NCBI RefSeq assembly: GCF_001839655.2 | Contig: NZ_CP056087.1 | Span: forward strand, 3,720,001-3,784,000 | Length of the DNA stretch: 64,000 nucleotides | DNA from: Pseudomonas argentinensis | Lineage (GTDB): Bacteria; Pseudomonadota; Gammaproteobacteria; Pseudomonadales; Pseudomonadaceae | Direction: 5' to 3' | Part shown: in pieces, positions 19,336 to 28,501 of the stretch | How the letters are laid out: the number at the start of each line of letters is the position of its first letter | Numbering within the stretch: position 1 is the stretch's first letter | The notes under the pieces: model-generated | What the model was told of the DNA's origin: nothing | The model's input: the letters and a program-made list of their open reading frames with translations, nothing else | Databases searched by the model: none | Program-made: the position numbers and the translations under genes

Positions 19336-19592
19336 GGGTGCCTCGCTTGGGAGAAATGCACGTCCCTGTTCACGATGCCGCGCGGCGCCCGGCGCCGCTC
19401 GATCGTATATTGGAGTGAGCGACAAAATTACAAGTTCCGGGCTGGCCTGCTAAACCCAGCGGCGCGGTTATGCAGGCCGTGCCGGCCAGTGGCCAGGTCG
19501 CGAACGCCTCTCCCGGCGGCGTATCTGGGCAGGCCGACGCACCAAGATGGAGCGATGATCGGGCAGTACCCCATAACGACAAGGAAAGCCCC

Positions 19593-20450
19593 ATGAAAGA
19601 CTCGGCGCGCGGCCTGCTGCTGGTCACCAGCGGCATCGTGCTGCTCAGCTTCGATGGGCTGCTGGTGCGCCTGGTAGAGGCGGACGGCTGGAGCATCGTG
19701 TTCTGGCGCGGCTTGCTGATGTTCATCGCCCTGGGCGCCTTTTCGCTGTCGGCCAGCAGCCGCGCGAGCCTGCGCGCCAAGCCGCTGTCGGGGGCCGCGT
19801 CGGCGGTGCTGCTGGCGCTGATCTCGATCTTCTTCGTGCTGGCGATCGTGCACACCACGGTGGCCAATGTGGTGGTCATCCTCAGTACCGCGCCGCTGTT
19901 CGCCGCGCTGTTCACACGCTTGTTCCTGAACGAGGCGGTGGCACTGCGCACCTGGCTGGCGATCGGCGTGGCGACGCTGGGCATCGTGCTGGTGTTCGCC
20001 GGCTCCTTTGCCGCCAGCGACCTGCTGGGCAACGGCTATGCGCTGCTGTCTTCGGCGGCGTTGGGCGCCAACCTCACCTTGCTGCGCCGCCATTCCAGCC
20101 TGGCCCGCATGCCGCTGATCGCCCTCGGCGGGCTGGTCGCCGCGCTGATCGCCCTGCCCAAGGCGCAGCCCTTCGGCCTGGATTCGGCCAGCTATCTGGC
20201 GCTGGGCATCATGGGGCTGGTGCAGATGCCGGTGGCCACCTTGCTGATCAACAGCGCCACGCGCTACCTGCCATCCGCCGAGGTGGCGCTGTTCTACCTG
20301 CTGGAAAGCGTGCTGGGCACCCTGTGGGTCTGGTACGTCCTGCACGAGGTGCCGGCACACGCCACGCTATACGGCGGTGCGCTGGTGATCGCCACGCTGG
20401 TGGTGCATGCCGGCATCACCCTGCGCGCCCGCCCCGCCCTGCCGGCCTAG
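19593..20450 (+). CDS. EamA/DMT superfamily transporter
   Basis: This 285-residue inner-membrane protein has ten predicted transmembrane helices arranged as two EamA repeats (about 5-135 and 145-280). Typical family signatures are IVFWRGLLMF near the first-repeat start and EVALFYLLESVLGTLWVW near the end of the second. Such proteins export or import small metabolites; the substrate is unknown. AAGGAAAG lies nine bases before the ATG at 19593. It is followed after 125 bases by a cupin gene on the same strand, possibly co-expressed. Confidence 0.82.
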   Translation: MKDSARGLLLVTSGIVLLSFDGLLVRLVEADGWSIVFWRGLLMFIALGAFSLSASSRASLRAKPLSGAASAVLLALISIFFVLAIVHTTVANVVVILSTAPLFAALFTRLFLNEAVALRTWLAIGVATLGIVLVFAGSFAASDLLGNGYALLSSAALGANLTLLRRHSSLARMPLIALGGLVAALIALPKAQPFGLDSASYLALGIMGLVQMPVATLLINSATRYLPSAEVALFYLLESVLGTLWVWYVLHEVPAHATLYGGALVIATLVVHAGITLRARPALPA

Positions 20451-20575
20451 GGCGGCCGTGCGTGAAACGGCAGCAGACCCTAAGCGCAAATACGCACGCC
20501 CATGTCGACCCCAGACAACCGGAGGGTGTACGCGAGCCCTAAGGTGAACCACCTTCATCCCACCAGGAGCCCTTC

Positions 20576-20923
20576 ATGGCCAACAAACCGATTACCGTAC
20601 TGCGCGACACCCAGCCGATGCCCGTCGTCGACGCCTGCAAATGGGAGCGCATCGAGGGCGAGCCGCACACGGTCAACCTCAACGCCTATACCAGCGACGA
20701 TGGCAGCAAGATCATGGGCACCTGGATCTGCACGCCAGGTAAATGGCGGGTCGAGTACGTGAAGTGGGAGTACTGCCACTTCCAGGAAGGCTACTGCATC
20801 ATCACCCCGGACGGCATGGCGCCGATCCACCTCAAGGCCGGCGATATCTTCGTCGTCGAGCCGGGCATGAAAGGCACCTGGGAAGTGGTCGAGACGGTGC
20901 GCAAGTACTTCGTGTTCGCCTGA
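20576..20923 (+). CDS. Cupin domain protein
   Basis: This 115-residue single-domain beta-barrel protein resembles the RmlC-like cupins of the EutQ/DUF861 type. Motif 1 is degenerate (WEYCHFQEGYCIITPDG) and motif 2 is PIHLKAGDIFVVEPGMKGTW. The usual metal-binding histidines of motif 1 are largely absent, so it may lack a metal. AGGAG is nine bases before the ATG at 20576. A terminator-like hairpin follows the gene. No substrate can be assigned. Confidence 0.75.
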   Translation: MANKPITVLRDTQPMPVVDACKWERIEGEPHTVNLNAYTSDDGSKIMGTWICTPGKWRVEYVKWEYCHFQEGYCIITPDGMAPIHLKAGDIFVVEPGMKGTWEVVETVRKYFVFA

Positions 20924-20938
20924 CCCTTGCGGCTGCAA

Positions 20939-20960
20939 GGCCACCGCCAACGCGGTGGCC
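20939..20960. terminator. Hairpin after the cupin gene
   Basis: GGCCACCGC, the loop CAAC, then GCGGTGGCC form a perfect 9-bp stem 15 bases after the stop codon. No U-run follows, so termination strength is uncertain. Confidence 0.5.
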
Positions 20961-21159
20961 GATCAGCCTGTCATCGGATGACTCCTCCCAATACCCGCGT
21001 ACCATTTCCAGCCAATGAATCCTTTTTATATCAATCAAATAGCAACCATAGCGAGCAGCGCTGTGATTCCGGCACGATAAGAGCTTTCATGGTTGTCGTA
21101 CATCTTGTAGGTTGTTAACGCCGTTTCGGCCCGATGATAACGACAAGAAGGGACATGAC

Positions 21160-22248
21160 ATGAACGACATCCAGCCACCCGGCAGCTCGCGCCGCCGCTT
21201 CCTCAAGCAATCGCTGATCTGCTCCGCCGCTGCCGCCAGCGCCGGCTCGTTGCTGCCGCAACTGACCAGTGCCGCCCAGCCCCTCGGCCTGCGCTACCCC
21301 GACAGCGCCGTGCAGGTGCTCGATGACAGCTTCCTGCAGCTGCGCCTGTTCAACGCCAGCGTGGAGAAGCTCGCCGATGGCCTACGCTGGGCGGAAGGCC
21401 CGGTGTGGTTCGGCGACGGCCGCTACCTGCTGGTCAGCGATATTCCCAACAACCGCATCATGCGCTGGGACGAGATCAGCCAGACCCTGGGCGTCTACCG
21501 CCAACCCTCGAACTATGCCAACGGCCTGGTGCGCGACACCCAGGGCCGGCTGATCGCCTGTGAAGGCTCCACCACCCAGGAGCTGGGCCGGCGCATCACC
21601 CGCACCGAACACGACGGGCGCATCACCGTGCTGGCCGATCGATTCGACGGCAAGCGCTTCAACTCGCCGAACGACGTGGTGGCCAAGCGCGACGGCTCGG
21701 TGTGGTTCACCGATCCGCCCTTCCAGACCGGCAATTTCTACGAGGGCTACAAGATCGAGCCGGAGTTGCCTCACGGCGTCTACCGCATCGACGGCGAAAC
21801 CGGGCAGGTCACTCGTGTGGCCGACGACCTGGGCGGCCCCAATGGCCTATGCTTCTCGCCGGACGAGAAGATCCTGTACATCGTCGAAGGGCGCGCCAAA
21901 CCCAACCGCCTGGTCTGGGCCTACCCGGTGAACGACGACGGCACCCTCGGCCAGCGCCGCAAGCACATCGAGGCCACCGACACCGGCGCCCTGGACGGCA
22001 TCAAATGCGATGAATTCGGCAACCTGTGGTGCGGCTGGGGCAGCAACGGCTCGCCGGAGAGCGAGCCGGAGAAACTCGACGGCGTACGGGTGTTCAACAG
22101 CGAAGGCCAGGCCATCGGCCATATAGCACTGCCGGAGCGCTGCGCCAACCTGTGCTTTGGCGGCGAGAAAGGCAACCGCCTGTTCATGGCCAGCAGCCAT
22201 GCGCTCTATTCGATCTTCGTGAACGCGCGGGGCGCGACCCTGGTATGA
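21160..22248 (+). CDS. SMP-30/gluconolactonase-type hydrolase with Tat signal
   Basis: This 362-residue protein begins with a twin-arginine signal (SSRRRFLKQS, about residues 9-18) followed by an Ala-rich hydrophobic stretch, so it is probably exported folded to the periplasm. The rest is a six-bladed propeller of the SMP-30/lactonase family. WAEGPVWFGDGRYLLVSDIPNNRIMRW, in parts, marks the first blade, FNSPNDVVAKRDGSVWFTDP carries the metal-ligand Asn and Asp, and PNGLCFSPDEKILYIVE follows. It probably hydrolyses a sugar lactone or related ester. GAAGGGA precedes the ATG at 21160. A 27-codon reading frame overlaps its stop codon. Confidence 0.85.
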   Translation: MNDIQPPGSSRRRFLKQSLICSAAAASAGSLLPQLTSAAQPLGLRYPDSAVQVLDDSFLQLRLFNASVEKLADGLRWAEGPVWFGDGRYLLVSDIPNNRIMRWDEISQTLGVYRQPSNYANGLVRDTQGRLIACEGSTTQELGRRITRTEHDGRITVLADRFDGKRFNSPNDVVAKRDGSVWFTDPPFQTGNFYEGYKIEPELPHGVYRIDGETGQVTRVADDLGGPNGLCFSPDEKILYIVEGRAKPNRLVWAYPVNDDGTLGQRRKHIEATDTGALDGIKCDEFGNLWCGWGSNGSPESEPEKLDGVRVFNSEGQAIGHIALPERCANLCFGGEKGNRLFMASSHALYSIFVNARGATLV

Positions 22249-22328
22249 ACGCCGACAAACGTACCCAAGCGGCCAAGCGCGCGGGCCGCAACCGGATGGT
22301 CGACGACGAGGCGGCGGCCCTCGGCTGA
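22245..22328 (+). CDS. Possible 27-codon ORF overlapping the lactonase stop
   Basis: An ATG overlaps the TGA of the lactonase gene (ATGA) and opens a 27-codon frame encoding a basic then acidic peptide (MNADKRTQAAKRAGRNRMV...). ATGA overlap would allow translational coupling. There is no independent Shine-Dalgarno and no family feature. It could be random; I include it as a weak candidate only. Confidence 0.2.
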   Translation: MNADKRTQAAKRAGRNRMVDDEAAALG

Positions 22329-22477
22329 CCGTAGGTGGGCATTGAAAAGCCGGGCATTTTTGGGTTGGCAAGACTGCCCGGCGCCGCGAAAAACCCAGTT
22401 CGAGGCCTGGCACGCGCCATCAGCGCGGCTATGCTGAAACTCCATATAGTCCGCCGGATTTTCCCCAGGAGCCTCAT

Positions 22478-23299
22478 ATGGATATCGCCAGCCTCTTCGC
22501 CGAACTGCATACCCTGCCCAGCGTGCCCAAGGTCGCCCAGGACCTGATCCAGCAATTCGACAACCCCTCCACCAACCTGGAAAGCGTGGCACGCAATATC
22601 GAGCGCGACCCGGTGATCGCCGCCAAGGTGCTGCGCCTGGCCAACTCGGCGCGCTTTCGCGGCTCGCGCGACGCCAGCAGCGTCGAGGATGCCGCCATGC
22701 GCCTGGGTTTCAACACCCTGCGCACCCTGGTGCTGGCCTCGGCCATGACCGGCGCCTTCAAGGTCGACACCGGCTTCGACCTCAAGGGCTTCTGGCTGCG
22801 CAGCTTCCGCGTGGCAAGCATTTCCCGCGCCCTGGCCAAGCAACTCAAGCTGGACGCGGACGCCGCCTTCACCTGCGGGATGATGCACAACATCGGCGAG
22901 CTGCTGATCCAGAGTGGCGCCCCGGACTTCGCCCGCCGCCTGAACCGTCACCCGCACCGTGAAGCCGCGGCCCAGGCCGCCGAGGAAACCCTGCAGCTGG
23001 GCTTCGGCTACCCGGAGGTGGGCGCCGAGCTGGCGCGCCGCTGGCAGCTGCCGAAGCTGATCCAGAACGCCATCGCCTACCAGGGCAAACCTGCCCAGGC
23101 GCCCGATGGCGGGCAGTACGCGCGCCTGGTGGCCCAGGCCATCCACGTCGAGGAAAGCCTCGAGGCCCACGGCCTGAGCGATGAAGGCAAACAGCACCTG
23201 GACGGCCCGTTGTTCGAGGAAGTCGACCTGGCCAAGCTGTTCGAGGCACTGCCCGCCGTGCTGGAGGCGGACAAGGCATTTGGCGAGCTGTTGAACTAG
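22478..23299 (+). CDS. HDOD domain signalling protein
   Basis: This 273-residue cytosolic protein is a single HDOD domain, a catalytically inactive relative of HD-domain phosphodiesterases used in signalling. It starts DIASLFAELHTLPSVPKVAQ, in the family style. It has the helical core with IERDPVIAAKVLRLANSARF and the pseudo-HD region CGMMHNIGELLI. No GGDEF, EAL or response-regulator domain is attached. AGGAG lies eight bases before the ATG at 22478. It stands alone after the lactonase gene. Confidence 0.85.
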   Translation: MDIASLFAELHTLPSVPKVAQDLIQQFDNPSTNLESVARNIERDPVIAAKVLRLANSARFRGSRDASSVEDAAMRLGFNTLRTLVLASAMTGAFKVDTGFDLKGFWLRSFRVASISRALAKQLKLDADAAFTCGMMHNIGELLIQSGAPDFARRLNRHPHREAAAQAAEETLQLGFGYPEVGAELARRWQLPKLIQNAIAYQGKPAQAPDGGQYARLVAQAIHVEESLEAHGLSDEGKQHLDGPLFEEVDLAKLFEALPAVLEADKAFGELLN

Positions 23300-23524
23300 G
23301 CCGGCGGGAGGCGGCTGGACTCCGGCAAATGATCAGCGGGCCGTGGTGATGACGCCAGCGGCCCGTTTCCAACCCAGGCACCGCGCCATCCCCTGGTGCT
23401 GCCTGTCCAGCGATGGCGGCATCGTTGCCGCCAGTGGGCGCTACGCCCTTGCCCCTAATGTTCGGCTGACTGGCGTGCCCACTGCACGGGCCGCAGGCAT
23501 TTCACGTTGCAGACCACATGATCC

Positions 23525-23932
23525 CTACTCGGACGCATTCGGCTGCTTGGCTGTCTGCGCGAAGGTCATGATCACATCGCGCACCACCTTGCGCTGCGCG
23601 GCAGGCAGGGCCAGAAAGGCTTCGATGGCCTCTCGCTCCGGGTAGAACTGGGGGTCTTCCCAGCGACCACGCTGCTCGCGCACCGCCATGGCCGCGCGCT
23701 CGCCGAAACGCAGCGCCTGGGGTTCGATGCGCAGCCAGTCGGCCAGCACCTGCAACTTGTCCTGGGAGGGAATGGCCTGGCCGCGCAGCCATCGCGACAC
23801 GGCCTGGAACGTCACCGAACGCCCCCAGTAGCGGGAGTTGAATTCCCGCTCCAGCACGGCGGGACGATCAGGGTAGCCGGCGGCGAGCATGGCGTCGCGC
23901 AGGCGCTGGGCAAATTCGGTTTTCTCGGTCAT
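23525..23932 (-). CDS. XRE-type helix-turn-helix repressor
   Basis: This 135-residue protein has an N-terminal Cro/C1-type HTH. The TEFAQRLRDAMLAAGY segment leads to a recognition-helix region with GRSVTFQAVSRWLRGQAIPS (about 37-56), and the C-terminal part is helical (EREAIEAFLALPAAQRKVV). It resembles repressors that control small prophage or mobile modules. It diverges from the Bro-N-like gene at 24046 over a 113-base AT-rich gap, an arrangement like a repressor/antirepressor switch. No other phage gene is near. Confidence 0.75.
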   Translation of the reverse strand: MTEKTEFAQRLRDAMLAAGYPDRPAVLEREFNSRYWGRSVTFQAVSRWLRGQAIPSQDKLQVLADWLRIEPQALRFGERAAMAVREQRGRWEDPQFYPEREAIEAFLALPAAQRKVVRDVIMTFAQTAKQPNASE

Positions 23933-23974
23933 GGGCGGACGTTAAATTCCGCTTCCATGCTAGATTGAACATAC

Positions 23975-24006
23975 GGTTGAATTATAAATGAAATTCATGA
24001 TTTCAT
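23975..24006. promoter_or_regulatory. AT-rich operator candidate between XRE and Bro-N genes
   Basis: The stretch contains the overlapping near-palindromes ATGAAATTCAT (23988-23998) and ATGATTTCAT (23997-24006), preceded by TTGAATTATAA. It is far more AT-rich than the surroundings and lies at the expected position for promoters of both divergent genes. Binding by the XRE protein is inferred. Confidence 0.4.
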
Positions 24007-24045
24007 GACAGCTAGCACGATGCAGATAATGCACAGGGAGGCGTC

Positions 24046-24504
24046 ATGAACAAGGTGTGGTCATTCCAATTCGAAGGACAGCATGTTGCCGTTCGCAACG
24101 GTGCCGATGGGCGCCTCTGGTTTTCCGCCGATACCATCTGTTCAGCCCTGCAGTATTCGGACAGCCAGGCCGCGCTGCTTTACCACTGCAACCCGGGTGG
24201 TATTCTGTTCGGCAATGAGCAGTCGCCGCGGGCGATGATCGACTTGCGCAACGTTCTGCAACTGAGTCATAACAGCCCTCCGAGCCGTGCCGAACGACTG
24301 TATGACTGGCTGTGCAGGATCGTTTTAACATCGCAGCTCGATCATTCAGCGAAACCACAGCGCCACCAGCTCGCCACCAAAGACCATCACCTGCAACTGC
24401 TGCACTGGCAGGACGACTGGTGGTTGTCGATGCAGGACGCGGTAAAGCTGTTCGGTAATGGTGAAGACCCCATAAAGGTCGCGCAACGCAAGACTTCCTC
24501 GTAA
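24046..24504 (+). CDS. Bro-N-like protein divergent from an XRE repressor
   Basis: This 152-residue protein looks like a divergent Bro-N domain. It has an N-terminal strand pair (WSFQFEGQHVAVRNGADGRLWF), a helix with ADTICSALQYSDSQAALLYHC, and a linker. Its C-terminal tail, LQLLHWQDDWWLSMQD, resembles the tail of the protein at 11363-11824. The shared tail suggests the two are members of one local family rather than unrelated phage relics. The ATG at 24046 follows GGGAGG. The function is probably as a DNA-binding regulator or antirepressor. Confidence 0.55.
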   Translation: MNKVWSFQFEGQHVAVRNGADGRLWFSADTICSALQYSDSQAALLYHCNPGGILFGNEQSPRAMIDLRNVLQLSHNSPPSRAERLYDWLCRIVLTSQLDHSAKPQRHQLATKDHHLQLLHWQDDWWLSMQDAVKLFGNGEDPIKVAQRKTSS

Positions 24505-24513
24505 TCCGCTCCG

Positions 24514-25158
24514 TCAGTGACCGCAGCACTGCTTGTACTTCTTGCCGCTGCCGCAGGGGCACGGGTCGTTACGGCCGACCTTGGCCTCGTCGCGGCGTAT
24601 CGGCAGCACCGGCTCCAGGTGCTGCTGCCAATACTGATAGAGTTCCACAGCGGCAGGTTCCACCATGGCGACCGACACGTCGTACTCCGCATCGGACATC
24701 GCGTTGAGCATATCAACCCCATCCTCGCTACCGTGCACGAGGATGCTCGCCAGCGCGGCCTCAAGCTCATCGGGCAGCTCGGCGTCGATCCAGCCCGCCA
24801 CCTGGGCGCCGCGCAGGTAACCCGCGCACCACTGCGACACGATCAGCTTCTCACCCTTGCCATTGTCGTCGGCCAGGAAGATGGCCTCGTAGTCGTCCGG
24901 CTCCTCGCCGAGCATGTAGGCGGCTTCGCTCATCAGCTCCACGGCCAGCTTGGTGAAGCGCTCGCCTTCCTTCTCGTTCGCCCACTTGGGCAGTTGCTCG
25001 GCCCAGATGTGCGGATACCAGGTGCCGGGGTCGATCTGCCGAGGCCCGGACACGATGGCCGCGAAATAGCCGTCCAGTTCGCTGGCGGAAAGAATCGAGT
25101 CGTCGTTGCCGTACTCGAGCAACAACTGATCGAGCTTCTCGAGCCCTCTGTTATCCAT
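24514..25158 (-). CDS. UPF0149 (YgfB/YecA) protein with SEC-C zinc motif
   Basis: The 214-residue protein has the helical UPF0149 domain (about residues 1-175, with [17 protein letters not shown]) and a C-terminal SEC-C motif ([20 protein letters not shown]), the zinc-binding knuckle also found at the end of SecA. E. coli YecA has the same layout and has been linked to SecA, ribosomes or protein quality control. GAGGGGCG precedes the ATG at 25158. It stands alone, convergent with the Bro-N gene 10 bases away. Confidence 0.88.
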   Translation of the reverse strand: MDNRGLEKLDQLLLEYGNDDSILSASELDGYFAAIVSGPRQIDPGTWYPHIWAEQLPKWANEKEGERFTKLAVELMSEAAYMLGEEPDDYEAIFLADDNGKGEKLIVSQWCAGYLRGAQVAGWIDAELPDELEAALASILVHGSEDGVDMLNAMSDAEYDVSVAMVEPAAVELYQYWQQHLEPVLPIRRDEAKVGRNDPCPCGSGKKYKQCCGH

Positions 25159-25342
25159 CGCAAACGCCCCTCTGAAAAAAGGCCGCTACTTTCCCACAGA
25201 TGGCCGGCCGCCGACAGCCTCGCCAGCCGTCCGGCACATCGCGGGTGCCGAGGCGGCGATGGCCCGCTACAATGCGCGCCTAACCGTGCCCCAGAGGGCC
25301 GCTGCAGCGCCTGTAGCCCCTCGCTGCCTATAAAGAAAAACC

Positions 25343-27346
25343 ATGTCCTTGCCCAAGAACCACCTGGAACTGCTCAGCCCTGCCCGCGATGTCGAGATCG
25401 CCCGCGAGGCCATCCTGCATGGCGCCGACGCCGTCTACATCGGCGGCCCGAGCTTCGGTGCCCGGCACAACGCCTGCAACGAGGTGAGCGATATCGCCAG
25501 GCTGGTGGAGTTCGCCCACCGCTACCACGCACGCATCTTCACCACCATCAACACCATCCTGCATGACGACGAGCTGGAGCCGGCGCGCGCGCTGATCCAC
25601 CAGCTCTACGACGCGGGCGTGGACGCGCTGATCGTGCAGGACCTGGGCGTGCTGGACCTGGACATCCCGCCCATCGAACTGCATGCCAGCACCCAGACCG
25701 ACATCCGCACCCTGGGCCGCGCCAGGTTTCTCGACCAGGCCGGCTTCTCCCAGCTGGTGCTGGCCCGCGAGCTGAACCTGAAGGAAATCCGCGCCATCGC
25801 CGATGAAACCGATGCCGCCATCGAGTTCTTCATCCACGGCGCGCTGTGCGTAGCCTTCTCCGGCCAGTGCAACATCTCCCACGCGCAGACCGGGCGCAGC
25901 GCCAACCGCGGCGACTGCTCGCAGGCCTGCCGCCTGCCCTACACCCTCAAGGATGAGAAAGGCGGCGTGATCGCCTACGAGAAACACCTGCTGTCGATGA
26001 AGGACAACAACCAGAGCGCCAACCTGCGCGCGCTGGTCGAGGCCGGCGTGCGCTCGTTCAAGATCGAGGGCCGCTACAAGGACGTGGCCTACGTGAAGAA
26101 CATCACCGCCCATTACCGCCGCGAGCTCGATGCCATCCTCGAAGACCGCCCGGACCTGGCCCGCGCCTCCAGCGGCCGTACCGCGCACTTCTTCGTGCCC
26201 GACCCGGACAAGACCTTCCACCGCGGCAGCACCGACTACTTCGTCACCGAGCGCAAGGTGGATATCGGCGCCTTCGACTCGCCGACCTTCACCGGGCTTT
26301 CTGTGGGTCACGTCGAGAAGGTGAACAAGCGCGACCTGATCGCCGTCACCCATGAGCCGCTGTCCAACGGCGACGGCCTCAACGTGCTGGTCAAGCGCGA
26401 GGTGGTCGGTTTCCGCGCCAACGTCGCGGAACTTAAAGGTGAGTTCGAGGAAGACGGTGAGAAGCGCTACCGCTACCGCGTCGAGCCCAACGAAATGCCG
26501 GCCGGCATGTTCCGCCTGCGCCCCAACCACCCACTGAGCCGCAACCTGGATCACAATTGGCAGCAGGCGCTGCAGAAGACCTCGGCGGAGCGGCGCATCG
26601 GCATCCAGTGGCAAGTCGAGCTGCGCGAAGAGCGCCTGAAGCTGACCGCCACCAGCGAGGAAGGCATCAGCACCAGCGTCAGCCTGGCCGGCCCCTTCGG
26701 CCCCGCCAACAAGCCGGAACAGGCCCTCGACGGCCTGCGCGACCTGCTCACTCAACTGGGCACCACCATCTACCACGCCCAGGGCGTGCAGCTGGACGCG
26801 CCCCAGGCGTTCTTCGTGCCCAACTCGCAGCTGAAAAGCCTGCGCCGCGAAGCCATCGAGGCACTGACCGAAGCCCGCGTCGCCGCCCACCCGCGTGGCG
26901 GGCGCAAGGCCGAGAGCAACCCGCCGCCGGTGTACCCCGAGTCGCACCTGTCGTTCCTGGCCAACGTGTACAACCACAAGGCCCGCGAGTTCTACCACCG
27001 CCATGGCGTGCAACTGATCGACGCCGCCTACGAGGCCCACGAAGAAGAAGGCGAGGTGCCGGTGATGATCACCAAGCACTGCCTGCGCTTCTCCTTCAAC
27101 CTGTGCCCCAAGCAGGCCAAGGGCGTCACCGGCGTGAAGACCAAGGTGGCGCCGATGCAGCTGGTGCATGGCGACGAGGTGCTGACCCTGAAGTTCGACT
27201 GCAAACCCTGCGAGATGCACGTGATCGGCAAGATGAAAGGCCATATCCTCGACCTGCCCCAGCCGGGCAGCGCCGCCACCCAGGTGGTCGGCCATATCAG
27301 CCCGGAAGACCTGCTGAAAACGGCGCGCCGGCAGGCGCCGCACTGA
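25343..27346 (+). CDS. rlhA: U32 family protein, probable 23S rRNA C2501 hydroxylase RlhA
   Basis: The N-terminal U32 domain (about residues 1-330) has ELLSPARDVEIAREAILHGADAV at its start and the cysteine-rich CVAFSGQCNIS and RGDCSQACRLPY segments, which bind an Fe-S cluster or metal. The C-terminal half matches the DUF3656 extension seen in E. coli RlhA (YdcP), which hydroxylates 23S rRNA C2501 using prephenate-derived chemistry. The length (667 aa) agrees with RlhA (about 650) rather than with the shorter TrhP/UbiU/UbiV relatives. The final cysteine cluster includes FNLCPKQAKG and KFDCKPCEMHV. It is monocistronic with a hairpin 48 bases after the stop. Confidence 0.82.
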   Translation: MSLPKNHLELLSPARDVEIAREAILHGADAVYIGGPSFGARHNACNEVSDIARLVEFAHRYHARIFTTINTILHDDELEPARALIHQLYDAGVDALIVQDLGVLDLDIPPIELHASTQTDIRTLGRARFLDQAGFSQLVLARELNLKEIRAIADETDAAIEFFIHGALCVAFSGQCNISHAQTGRSANRGDCSQACRLPYTLKDEKGGVIAYEKHLLSMKDNNQSANLRALVEAGVRSFKIEGRYKDVAYVKNITAHYRRELDAILEDRPDLARASSGRTAHFFVPDPDKTFHRGSTDYFVTERKVDIGAFDSPTFTGLSVGHVEKVNKRDLIAVTHEPLSNGDGLNVLVKREVVGFRANVAELKGEFEEDGEKRYRYRVEPNEMPAGMFRLRPNHPLSRNLDHNWQQALQKTSAERRIGIQWQVELREERLKLTATSEEGISTSVSLAGPFGPANKPEQALDGLRDLLTQLGTTIYHAQGVQLDAPQAFFVPNSQLKSLRREAIEALTEARVAAHPRGGRKAESNPPPVYPESHLSFLANVYNHKAREFYHRHGVQLIDAAYEAHEEEGEVPVMITKHCLRFSFNLCPKQAKGVTGVKTKVAPMQLVHGDEVLTLKFDCKPCEMHVIGKMKGHILDLPQPGSAATQVVGHISPEDLLKTARRQAPH

Positions 27347-27393
27347 CCCTCGGCCACGCCACCCTCAGCGCTTCAGCCAAGAACCGCAGCATA

Positions 27394-27413
27394 GGGGCCC
27401 ACTGACGGGCCCC
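27394..27413. terminator. Hairpin after rlhA
   Basis: GGGGCCC, the loop ACTGAC, then GGGCCCC make a perfect 7-bp GC stem, with no long U-run after it. It lies between rlhA and the next plus-strand gene. Confidence 0.5.
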
Positions 27414-27442
27414 AGTCCCCTCGCCTACAAGGAAGTAGCCGC

Positions 27443-28501
27443 ATGACACGTTGGCTGGATAAACCCTCGATGGACAGCGACGAGCTGATCGATCTGGTCA
27501 TCGATCGTTCGCAGCGTTTTCTCAGCCGCTACGCTTCCCCCGTTGCCAAGTTCTGCCCGCCATTGTTCGGCTTCGCGATATTCCTGCTCTACTTCAATCG
27601 GCACGGTTTCTACCCGACCTTCGACCTGTTCCAGTTCTCCTCACTGCTGCTGGCCGCCGCGGTACTTGGTTTCGTGCTGATAGGCACTTATGTACTTCTG
27701 CTAGTAGTGCCAGGCGCCTGGCTCCATTACGGGTTCGTCAACTCGCCACCGATCAAGGAGGACCTGCGCTATGTAAGACCAGCCAACGGCAAGCAGAGCT
27801 TCCGGTTCATTAGCATTCTGCTGGGTCTTATATATGTCGCCCCCTTTGCGTTCAGCGCGCTATGTGCAATGTATGTGGCGTTCTCGTACACCTCGCTCTT
27901 CCAACCAGCCATATTTCTGATTCCTGCACTGATGACCCTACTTGCAGGTTTGCTGCTTCAAAAGCTGCTGGAGCTGCGCAGCTACAGCTTCCTGCGCTAC
28001 ATGTGGTCGGCTTACCTTCCAACCGTAATCGTTGCATTCCTGAGCGTTCGCATCATTCTCGATGCGTCGGCCGGCATTGACGGTATCGACAACAGCCTGC
28101 TTCAAGCTTGTGTCGTCTATGGCACGCCACTGTTGATCAGTTTGATTGCAGGTCTCTGTGCCACCGGCTTCATCGCCGGCTGGAGCTTCACCCTGCATTT
28201 CGCCACCTTCTTCGCCCTGCTGATCGCCTTCTACAGCGGCCTTCTCACCACTCTGCCAGACAAAACCGTGCGCGCCATCGGCCTGGGCAACTACCAGGCC
28301 GAGCGCATCATTCTGGATAGCAGCTATTGCGACAGCGATGCGCAAAAGGCCCTGGCCTTCGATAACCAGTGTTCCCTGACAGACGTCCATGTGGTCTGGC
28401 TGATGGGCGACAGCCTGCTGTTCAAGCTCGACAAGGAAGGCAAGCAATTGATCCAGGTGCCGTCGCGCTTTATCAAGATGGTGGTCAAGGCTTCGGATTG
28501 A
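27443..28501 (+). CDS. Uncharacterised multi-pass membrane protein
   Basis: I do not recognise this 352-residue protein. It has an N-terminal cytosolic-like stretch (1-38) and about seven hydrophobic segments (near 42-55, 66-92, 122-150, 158-175, 190-205, 222-245 and 250-265). The C-terminal soluble tail of roughly 80 residues has two cysteines (SSYCDSDAQ and DNQCSLTD) that could form a disulfide if it is periplasmic. GGAAG precedes the ATG at 27443. GC is slightly lower in the middle than in the neighbours. Its 3' end overlaps that of the convergent EamA gene by 17 bases. Confidence 0.65.
   Translation: MTRWLDKPSMDSDELIDLVIDRSQRFLSRYASPVAKFCPPLFGFAIFLLYFNRHGFYPTFDLFQFSSLLLAAAVLGFVLIGTYVLLLVVPGAWLHYGFVNSPPIKEDLRYVRPANGKQSFRFISILLGLIYVAPFAFSALCAMYVAFSYTSLFQPAIFLIPALMTLLAGLLLQKLLELRSYSFLRYMWSAYLPTVIVAFLSVRIILDASAGIDGIDNSLLQACVVYGTPLLISLIAGLCATGFIAGWSFTLHFATFFALLIAFYSGLLTTLPDKTVRAIGLGNYQAERIILDSSYCDSDAQKALAFDNQCSLTDVHVVWLMGDSLLFKLDKEGKQLIQVPSRFIKMVVKASD

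Noticed and set aside
19428..20360. A minus-strand open frame of 310 codons opposite the EamA gene
   Set aside because: It is very rich in Gln, His and Arg and has no domain; it is a shadow of the transporter gene.
25328..27343. A 671-codon open frame on the minus strand opposite rlhA
   Set aside because: It is the same kind of shadow; the plus-strand product is a complete U32-family protein.
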